Below are positions 58,056 through 64,000 of a stretch of 64,000 nt of DNA, piece by piece. The position numbers and the translations under genes were made by a program. Where the stretch lies: assembly GCA_012729555.1 (NCBI GenBank), contig JAAYCX010000019.1, positions 1 to 64,000 on the forward strand. The letters are read 5' to 3'. The DNA is from Acidobacteriota bacterium. Lineage in GTDB: Bacteria; Acidobacteriota; UBA6911. The notes under the pieces were generated by a model that did no database searches, was not told the DNA's origin, and saw only the letters and a list, made by a program, of their open reading frames with translations. Each line of letters starts with the position of its first letter. Position 1 is the first letter of the stretch.

Positions 58056-58469
58056 TCAAGCCGGCGGCCGGGACCCCGGGGCCGGTTTTTCCCCGCCCTC
58101 CGCCCCGTCGGCGGCCCCGGGCGCCCCGAAATCCTCCGTCCCCTTCGGGTATTGCCCGCTCAGCTCGTCGCTGAGGGTCCCCTTCCAGAGCGGGACGCCG
58201 GCGTGGAAGGCGGCGCGCGCCAGCACGTGGGTGGCCACCGGCGCCGAGATCAGGAGAAAGACGATGGCGGCCACCGCCTTGGTGTAGCTGATCAGGTCGC
58301 CGAAATGCGCCGCGGCCCCCAGCATGATGCAGCTCACCCCGAGCGTGGCCGACTTGGCGCTGCAGTGCATGCGAAGGAAAAGGTCGGGGAAGCGGAGCAC
58401 GCCGATCGCGGCGACCAGGGAGAAGAAGGCGCCCAGGGCCAGCAGGACCGCGCTCAGGACCTGTCCCAT
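58056..58469 (-). CDS. mrpG: Na+/H+ antiporter subunit MrpG (MnhG)
   Basis: 137 residues. Three membrane helices (LSAVLLALGAFFSLVAAIGVLRFPDLFLRMHCSAKSATLG and two more) match MrpG. RFPDLFLRMH and AKSATLG are conserved. A ~40-residue acidic, Pro/Gly-rich tail is an addition. It overlaps mrpF by 16 bases and is the last gene of the operon. Confidence 0.92.
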   Translation of the reverse strand: MGQVLSAVLLALGAFFSLVAAIGVLRFPDLFLRMHCSAKSATLGVSCIMLGAAAHFGDLISYTKAVAAIVFLLISAPVATHVLARAAFHAGVPLWKGTLSDELSGQYPKGTEDFGAPGAADGAEGGEKPAPGSRPPA

Positions 58470-58747
58470 GGCAGCCCCCCCTTGGCGATGAAGCGCGCGA
58501 AGGCGACGGTCCCGAGGAACGCGATCAGGGCCAGCACCACGGCCAGGTCGAGAAAGCGCGCCTCGCGCGTCATGACGGCGTAGACCCCGATCAGCCCGAT
58601 GACGATGGTGGCGACGAGGTCGAGCGCCACGGCCCGGTCGGGCAGGCTGGGGCCGCGCGCGAGCCGGATGAAGGCCAGGACGACGGCGACGACGAGGATG
58701 CCGGAGAGGATTTCAGTGAACACGGTCGGGGTTCCTTTCGCTTCCAT
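58454..58747 (-). CDS. mrpF: Na+/H+ antiporter subunit MrpF (MnhF)
   Basis: 97 residues from the ATG at 58747. A GTG at 58723 would remove eight residues and reduce the overlap with mrpE to 11 bases. Three helices: ILSGILVVAVVLAFIRLARGP, DRAVALDLVATIVIGLIGVYAVM and LDLAVVLALIAFLGTVAFARF. RGPSLPDRAVALD is the family signature. It is required for assembly of the multisubunit antiporter. Confidence 0.9.
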   Translation of the reverse strand: MEAKGTPTVFTEILSGILVVAVVLAFIRLARGPSLPDRAVALDLVATIVIGLIGVYAVMTREARFLDLAVVLALIAFLGTVAFARFIAKGGLPWDRS

Positions 58748-59216
58748 GCATCAGCTCCAGGATCCGGCGCTCCAGGCCGTCCTGGATCGAACGGCGGACG
58801 GCCTCCGGGTCCGAGGCGTACATGGCGTGGATGTAGAGGAAGCGGTGGTCCTCGCTGACGTCCAGGGTCAGGCTCCCCGGGGTCAGCGAAATCAGGTTCG
58901 CGAGCAGCGCGATCTCCCCCTCCTCCCGGACGGCGAGGGGGAGGGCGATCACCCGCGGGCGCATGCGGTGGGCCGGGGTGAGCACGTCGACGGCCAGCCG
59001 CCCGTTCGCCAGGATGAGCTCCCAGAGGAAATACCCGGCGAACTCGAACAGGCGCGGCACGGTGTTGTAATAGCGCGAGGGCCCCAGCACCCCCCGGATC
59101 ATCCACAGCATCAGGTAGCCCAGGACGAAGCCGATGGCCAGGTTCGGCGGGCTGAACACGCCCGTCAGGACGGCCCAGAGGAGCCCGAGCCCGATGTTGG
59201 CGAGAAAGAGCGTCAT
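58713..59216 (-). CDS. mrpE: Na+/H+ antiporter subunit MrpE (MnhE)
   Basis: 167 residues. The N-terminal helices ([31 protein letters not shown]) are followed by a cytoplasmic domain with [37 protein letters not shown], the MrpE signature. The start overlaps the mrpD stop (ATGA). Confidence 0.93.
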   Translation of the reverse strand: MTLFLANIGLGLLWAVLTGVFSPPNLAIGFVLGYLMLWMIRGVLGPSRYYNTVPRLFEFAGYFLWELILANGRLAVDVLTPAHRMRPRVIALPLAVREEGEIALLANLISLTPGSLTLDVSEDHRFLYIHAMYASDPEAVRRSIQDGLERRILELMHGSERNPDRVH

Positions 59217-60727
59217 CGATTCCCTCCCCCCAGGACCGCCTCGATGTAACCGGCCGGCCGGGCCAGCTGCGCTCCCGCGCGCTCGGCGACGCCGAAGACC
59301 GGGCCCGCGGCCAGGCCGACGAGGACCGTGACGACCGCCAGGAGCGCGATGGGGACGAGGGGGGTCCGGATGCCGGCGCCCGCCGCGGCGGCCGCCCCCC
59401 CGCCGGCCTCCGGCGCCTTCTTCCAGAAGGCCTCGTTCCATATCTTGGTCATGGAATAGAGGGTCAGAAGCGACACGGCCAGGGACACGGCCACGATCAG
59501 GTAGCGGCCGTCGGCGACCCCCGCCTGGACCAGCCCCAGCTTGGCGAAGAAGCCCGACAGCGGGGGGACTCCCGCCAGGGAGAGCGCGGGCACGAGGAAC
59601 AGCCCCGCCAGCAACGGCCGCGCGGCGTACAGCCCCCCGAGCTTCCCGAGCTCGAGGGTGCCGCCCAGGCGCTGGACCACCCCGCTGATCAGGAAGAGGT
59701 TGGTCTTCACGACGATGTGGTGGGCGATGTAGAAGACCGCGGCCGCCAGCCCCAGCGGGGTGCCGAGCCCCAGCCCCATGATCATGTACCCGATCTGGCT
59801 CACGATGTGGAACGAGAGGATGCGGCGGAACTCGTTCTGGGAGATCGCCCCGAACACCCCGGTCACCATGGTGAGCCCGGCGATGACGAGGATCAGCGTG
59901 TGGGTGTAGGCCGTGTCCCCGACGAAGATCAGGCTGAAGACCCGGATCAGCGCGTAGACCCCCACCTTGGTGAGCAACCCGGCGAACAGGGCCGAAATGG
60001 CGATGGGGGGGGTGTGGTAGGAGGCGGGGAGCCAGAAGAAGAGGGGGAAGGCGGCGGCCTTGATGCCGAAGGCGATCAGGAAGAGCATCGGGAGCATCCG
60101 CAGCACCCCCACCGGCTGGGAGGCGGAGGCCTGGGCGAACTTGCCGGCGAGATCGGCCATGTTCAGCGTCCCGGCCAGCCCGTAGAGGATCCCCAGCGCC
60201 ACCAGGAAGAGGGTGGAGGAGAGGAGGTTCAGGGTCACGTACTTGACCGCCCCGTCGGTCCGCCGCCGCCCGCCCCCCAGCGCCATCAGCACGAAGGAGG
60301 AGACGAGCATGACCTCGAACCACACGTAGAGGTTGAACAGGTCTCCGGTAAGGAAGGCGCCCGAGACCCCCATGAGGAGAAAGTGGTAGAGCGGGTGGTA
60401 GCCGAAGTTCTCGAGGATCGGGTCGATGCTGGCGAGCGAGTAGAGGGCCACGGTGAACCCGACCAGCCCGGCGACCAGGACCATGACGGCGCTGAAGAGG
60501 TCCGCCACGAAGGTGATCCCGAAGGGGGCGGGCCAGCCCCCGATCTGGCTGGAGAGGATCCCCCGCCCCGACACCTCCGCGAAGAGCGCGACGCCGGCCG
60601 CGACGAGGCCGGCCGCCCCCGCGAGCGACAGGCCCCGCTGCAACCGCCGCCGCCGCCACGCCAGGAGCGTGAGGATGCCGGTCGACATCGGGATCATCAC
60701 GGGGAGCACCAGCAGGAGATCCTTCAT
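59213..60727 (-). CDS. mrpD: Na+/H+ antiporter subunit MrpD (MnhD)
   Basis: 504 residues with about 14 membrane helices of the complex I NuoN/NuoM type. Blocks include [16 protein letters not shown] with the conserved Glu, [17 protein letters not shown] with the proton-path Lys, [24 protein letters not shown], and [17 protein letters not shown] with a second Lys. It is one of the two ion-pumping subunits, and it overlaps mrpC and mrpE. Confidence 0.95.
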   Translation of the reverse strand: MKDLLLVLPVMIPMSTGILTLLAWRRRRLQRGLSLAGAAGLVAAGVALFAEVSGRGILSSQIGGWPAPFGITFVADLFSAVMVLVAGLVGFTVALYSLASIDPILENFGYHPLYHFLLMGVSGAFLTGDLFNLYVWFEVMLVSSFVLMALGGGRRRTDGAVKYVTLNLLSSTLFLVALGILYGLAGTLNMADLAGKFAQASASQPVGVLRMLPMLFLIAFGIKAAAFPLFFWLPASYHTPPIAISALFAGLLTKVGVYALIRVFSLIFVGDTAYTHTLILVIAGLTMVTGVFGAISQNEFRRILSFHIVSQIGYMIMGLGLGTPLGLAAAVFYIAHHIVVKTNLFLISGVVQRLGGTLELGKLGGLYAARPLLAGLFLVPALSLAGVPPLSGFFAKLGLVQAGVADGRYLIVAVSLAVSLLTLYSMTKIWNEAFWKKAPEAGGGAAAAAGAGIRTPLVPIALLAVVTVLVGLAAGPVFGVAERAGAQLARPAGYIEAVLGGGNR

Positions 60728-61074
60728 GAGCGCTCCGTCTCCCCGATCCGGTCCAGGTCGTCGGTCCCCGTCGTCCGGAGGGCCCGGTAGGCGAGCGCCA
60801 CGGCGAAAGAGGTCACCCCGAAGCTGATCACGATCGCGGTGAGGATGAAGGCCTGCGGCAGCGGGTCGGCGTAAGGCGGGATGAGGGAGTGCCCCCCCTC
60901 CGGCACGATGGGGATCCGGGCGCGGACCAGCTGGGCGGCGTCGAAGATCAGCAGGTTGACCGACTGGGTCAGCAGCGCCAGGCCGATCAGCAGCTTGACC
61001 ACGCTGCGCCGGAGCATCATGTAGATCCCCGCGGCGAACAGCCCCCCGATGACGAATGCCATGACGACGGCCAC
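60724..61074 (-). CDS. mrpC: Na+/H+ antiporter subunit MrpC (MnhC)
   Basis: 116 residues from a GTG at 61074, two bases after the mrpB stop and with GGAGG at good distance. It is NuoK-like, with three helices: [34 protein letters not shown], a [25 protein letters not shown] pair and the [14 protein letters not shown] signature. Confidence 0.92.
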   Translation of the reverse strand: MAVVMAFVIGGLFAAGIYMMLRRSVVKLLIGLALLTQSVNLLIFDAAQLVRARIPIVPEGGHSLIPPYADPLPQAFILTAIVISFGVTSFAVALAYRALRTTGTDDLDRIGETERS

Positions 61075-61076
61075 CC

Positions 61077-61490
61077 CTACTCCTCCTCCAGGACGAAAAT
61101 GATGGTCAGCACCACCCCGATGACCGAGAGGTAGACCCCGAAATCGAACAGGAGCGGGGTGCCGACCGGCCACACGCCGTAGCCGCCCAGGTCGAGGGCG
61201 CCCCAGCGCCCGGTCAGAAACGGCCGCCCGGCAAACAGGCCGACGGCCCCGCTCACCAGGATGGTGCCGAGCCCGGCGGCGATCAGGTCCAGGGGGTCCA
61301 CCCGCAGCGCCCGCCGCGCCGCCGCGGCGCCGTAGACGATGGCGAACAGGGCCCAGGCCGAGGCCGCCACCAGCCCGCCGGAGAACCCCCCGCCCGGCAG
61401 GTTGTGCCCGCGCACCAGCAAAAAGATCGAAAACATCAGCAGCAGCGGCATCAGCACCCTGACGGCCACCCGCAGAATCAGCGACGTCAT
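61077..61490 (-). CDS. mrpB: Na+/H+ antiporter subunit MrpB (MnhB)
   Basis: 137 residues, four helices. [23 protein letters not shown] and [25 protein letters not shown] are the MrpB hallmarks. It lies 19 bases after mrpA. Confidence 0.94.
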   Translation of the reverse strand: MTSLILRVAVRVLMPLLLMFSIFLLVRGHNLPGGGFSGGLVAASAWALFAIVYGAAAARRALRVDPLDLIAAGLGTILVSGAVGLFAGRPFLTGRWGALDLGGYGVWPVGTPLLFDFGVYLSVIGVVLTIIFVLEEE

Positions 61491-61509
61491 CGGCCCGCAC
61501 CCCCGCTCT

Positions 61510-63777
61510 TCACGGTCCCTTCCTCTTGAGTTTGATCAGCGCCAGCACCCCGATGGCCGCGATCCCCAGCACCGTGGCCTCGCCGAGGGTGTCCAGGCCG
61601 CGGAAGTCGACCAGGATGACGTTGACGATGTTGCGGCCGTGGGCCTCGCCGACGGCCGTCTGCACGTAATAGTCCGAAATCGGGTGGTGCAGCTGCATCC
61701 CGGTGGCCACCAGCACCAGGGCCGTGACGAGCCCCCCCCCCAGGAGCGCCACGACGGCGTCCCGCCCCCGCGCGCGGCGCGAACTGAGCCTCGGGAAGTT
61801 CGGCAGCCGGTAGAACGCCAGCACGAACAGGAGCACCGTGAGCGACTCGATCAGAAACTGCGTCATGGCCAGGTCGGGGGCGCCGTAGCGCAGGTAGATG
61901 GTCGCCACCGCGTACCCCGCCGCCCCCATGGCCGCGACGGCGCCCAGGAGCGAGCGCGACCGCACCGCCAGCCCGGCGGAGAGAAGGATCACCGCCGCGA
62001 TCCCGATTTCCCCGAAGCGCAGGTCGTAGTCGATGTCGGGCCAGTGGACCCCCTGAAAGAGCAGGAGGGGGGTCGCCGCCAGCCCCACCAGGGTCAGCAC
62101 GATGATGACGAGGTAGTTGCGCAGCCGCCCGCTCTGCAGCCCGCGCGTGAGCCCCCCCGCGGCCGCGAGGGTGGCGCCGAGGAGCGCTTCGTAGGCCGCT
62201 TCCGGCCCCCGACGCCACGTCATCCGGGCGACCCACTCCCGGACGCGGGCGCGCAGGGCGTAGAGCCCGGCGCCGGCGGCCAGGGTCGCCAGGCTGAGGC
62301 CGAAGGCGGGCCCGAACCCGTGCCAGAGCTTGAGCTCCATCCCCGGCGCTCCCGCCGCGGCGGCCGCGGCCCCGAGCAGCCCCGCCGCCGCGCCCGGCCA
62401 CAGGCCCAGGAGGAGGCCGCACCCCGCCAGGGCCCAGACCCCCGCCCACATCCGGGGGGGGGCCTCGTGCGCCGCGGCCGGCGTCCCCCCCCGGAAGGGG
62501 CCGTACCCGGCCACGGCGGCCACGAAAAAGAAGCCGAGCCCCCCCGCCACGACCGCGGCGGCGACGCCGGGGCCGTGCTGGAGCCCCGCCTCGTAGGCCA
62601 TCTCCTTGCCGATGGCGCCCAGGAGGGGGAGCACCCCCGCCATCGAGAGCGCGGCCGCTCCCGCCCCGAGCGCCGTGCGCGGCATGGGAGCGCCAAGCCC
62701 GCCCAGGACCCGGACATCGCGCGTCCCCGCCCCGTGGTCGACCGACCCGGCGGACAGGAAGAGGGCCCCTTTATAGAGCGCGTGCGCCGTCACGAAAACG
62801 ACCGCGGCCCCGAGCGACGCCGGCGTCCCCAGCCCGATCAGCAGCGTCATCATCCCCAGGGCGCTCACGGTGGAGTACGCCAGGAGCCGCTTCAGGTCGG
62901 TCTGACCGAGCGCCAGGAACGCCCCGAGGAGGAGGGTGACCAGCCCCGCGCCCCCCGCCACCCAGGTCCAGACGGCGTTCCCCCCCAGGAGCGGGTGGAG
63001 GCGCAGCAGGAGGTAGATCCCGGCCTTGACCATCGCCGCCGAATGCAGGTAGGCGCTCACGGGCGCCGGGGCCGCCATGGCGCTCGGGAGCCAGAAGTGG
63101 AAGGGGAACTGCGCCGACTTGGTGAAGGCCCCGAGGAGGACCAGGACCAGGGCGGGGACGAAGACCGGTTCCGCCTGGATCGCCTCGCGCCGGGCGATGA
63201 GGGTGGAGATCTCGAAGCTCCCCCCCGCGATCCCCAGCAGCACCACCCCGCCCAGGAGGCAGAGCCCCCCCGCCACCGTCACCACCAGCGCCTGGAGGGC
63301 GGCCGCGCGCGAACGCGCCTCCTCGTGGTCGAACCCGATGAGGATGTAGGAGCTGACGCTCGTGATTTCCCAGAAGATGTACAGGAGCAGGAGGTTGTCG
63401 CTGAGCACCACCCCCAGCATGGCGGCCATGAATACCAGCAGCCACCCGTAGAAGCGCCCCAGCCGCGCGTCCCCCCCGAAATAGCCGGAGGAGTAGACCG
63501 CGACCACGGCGCCGACGCCGCTGACGATCAGGGCGAACAGGAGTCCCAGCCCGTCCGCCGTAAAGGAGAGGTTGAGCCCGAGGGAGGGGGCCCAGGGGAG
63601 GACGCGCGGCCCCGCGGGTCCGGAGCGCGCCAGGGAGAGGTAGTACAGCGCGAGCGCGGCCGGCACCAGGGCGATCCAGGCCGCCGCCCGGGGCCCGAAC
63701 CGGCGCACGAACGCGGGAGCCGCGCCCGCCGCCCCGAATCCGGCCAGTATCGACGCCGCCAGCATCAGCGCCGGCAT
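61510..63777 (-). CDS. mrpA: Na+/H+ antiporter subunit MrpA (MnhA)
   Basis: 755 residues. The N-terminal two-thirds is a NuoL-like pump module ([27 protein letters not shown] with the conserved Glu, [40 protein letters not shown] with Lys, [16 protein letters not shown]). The C-terminal third carries the MbhD/MbhE-like domain ([54 protein letters not shown]). MrpB is encoded separately, not fused. With MrpD it translocates Na+ and H+. Confidence 0.95.
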   Translation of the reverse strand: MPALMLAASILAGFGAAGAAPAFVRRFGPRAAAWIALVPAALALYYLSLARSGPAGPRVLPWAPSLGLNLSFTADGLGLLFALIVSGVGAVVAVYSSGYFGGDARLGRFYGWLLVFMAAMLGVVLSDNLLLLYIFWEITSVSSYILIGFDHEEARSRAAALQALVVTVAGGLCLLGGVVLLGIAGGSFEISTLIARREAIQAEPVFVPALVLVLLGAFTKSAQFPFHFWLPSAMAAPAPVSAYLHSAAMVKAGIYLLLRLHPLLGGNAVWTWVAGGAGLVTLLLGAFLALGQTDLKRLLAYSTVSALGMMTLLIGLGTPASLGAAVVFVTAHALYKGALFLSAGSVDHGAGTRDVRVLGGLGAPMPRTALGAGAAALSMAGVLPLLGAIGKEMAYEAGLQHGPGVAAAVVAGGLGFFFVAAVAGYGPFRGGTPAAAHEAPPRMWAGVWALAGCGLLLGLWPGAAAGLLGAAAAAAGAPGMELKLWHGFGPAFGLSLATLAAGAGLYALRARVREWVARMTWRRGPEAAYEALLGATLAAAGGLTRGLQSGRLRNYLVIIVLTLVGLAATPLLLFQGVHWPDIDYDLRFGEIGIAAVILLSAGLAVRSRSLLGAVAAMGAAGYAVATIYLRYGAPDLAMTQFLIESLTVLLFVLAFYRLPNFPRLSSRRARGRDAVVALLGGGLVTALVLVATGMQLHHPISDYYVQTAVGEAHGRNIVNVILVDFRGLDTLGEATVLGIAAIGVLALIKLKRKGP

Positions 63778-64000
63778 CAGGATTTCGTTTCCCGGGAAAA
63801 GGCGCGGATGATGTCGCTCCGCGTCAGAACGCCCCTGAACCCGCCCCCCGCGCCGTCGATCACCGGGAGGTGGGCGCAGCCGTACTCAGCCATGACCCGG
63901 ATGGCGTGTCGGATGTTGTGGTGCCGTTTCACGCTGACGGCGCAGGGGACCATGATGTCGGCGGCGACGCTTTTCGCGGCGATTTCGGCGTACACCTCCG
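63777..64000 (-). CDS. CBS-domain protein, C-terminal part (gene continues beyond the window)
   Basis: The last ~74 residues contain one CBS motif: [36 protein letters not shown], then [17 protein letters not shown] pairs bind adenine nucleotides and regulate attached domains. A GTG at 63995 exists but has no spaced ribosome-binding site, and the frame is open to the window edge, so the true start lies outside. The stop shares one base with the mrpA start (TGATG), so it is the upstream gene of the mrp operon and may regulate it. Confidence 0.8.
   Translation of the reverse strand, partial: EVYAEIAAKSVAADIMVPCAVSVKRHHNIRHAIRVMAEYGCAHLPVIDGAGGGFRGVLTRSDIIRAFSRETKS

Overview
This is a high-GC bacterial chromosome segment from a diderm (Gram-negative) organism. 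Evidence for a diderm includes a tripartite efflux adaptor, a periplasmic lytic transglycosylase and a DUF374 acyltransferase. The gene set (NtrB/NtrC-type pair, split MacAB-like modules, CaiB and 2-hydroxyacyl-CoA dehydratase genes, ADP-forming acyl-CoA synthetase, B12 radical SAM enzyme) would fit an anaerobic or facultative Acidobacteriota or deltaproteobacterial-type lineage. I cannot fix the phylum from sequence alone. I saw no rRNA, tRNA or CRISPR array.

Layout. At 1-135 is the tail of an IS4-type transposase. At 0.2-7 kb lie a sensor kinase/sigma54 regulator pair, a TPR protein, a peptidase-like exported protein and a STAS protein. At 7-7.6 kb is a DUF433/DUF5615 toxin-antitoxin pair with a palindrome over its -10. 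At 7.5-9.8 kb are a COG4091 oxidoreductase and a GT2 glycosyltransferase. The stretch 9.8-13.1 kb is visibly less GC-rich: an ABC-F protein, then a higBA module bracketed by two ~195-bp direct repeats that end in a palindrome also found at 19.2 kb. At 13.2-16.7 kb are enolase and an efflux adaptor plus ATPase. At 17.2-26.3 kb is the classic chromosome-maintenance cluster, transcribed leftwards: rpmH-rnpA-yidD-yidC-jag-mnmE-mnmG-rsmG-(parS)-parA-parB-bactofilin. dnaA is not next to rpmH.

At 26.4-35 kb are lipid and envelope genes: DUF374 acyltransferase, a collapsed remnant of a molybdenum hydroxylase, a B12 radical SAM enzyme, two MacB-like permeases, LysM transglycosylase and S41 protease. 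At 35-43.6 kb are tatA-tatC, dus, an unknown protein, an aminotransferase, a succinate dehydrogenase/fumarate reductase operon (A-C-D-B order) and RNase HI. At 43.6-51.5 kb are a patatin-like lipase, Tex, a squalene/phytoene synthase, an ArsR-methyltransferase fusion beside ahcY, and a phytase-like lipoprotein.

The most interesting region is 51.6-58.0 kb. It encodes a CaiB CoA-transferase, a ketopantoate-reductase-family dehydrogenase, a single HgdB-like 2-hydroxyacyl-CoA dehydratase protein, its ATP-dependent activator and an ADP-forming acyl-CoA synthetase. The last four genes run close together and two junctions overlap. This resembles the clostridial 2-hydroxyacid fermentation pathway (ldhA-hadA-hadI-hadBC-acd), but with only one dehydratase subunit. 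The window ends (58-64 kb) with a complete seven-gene mrp Na+/H+ antiporter operon coupled to a CBS-domain protein.
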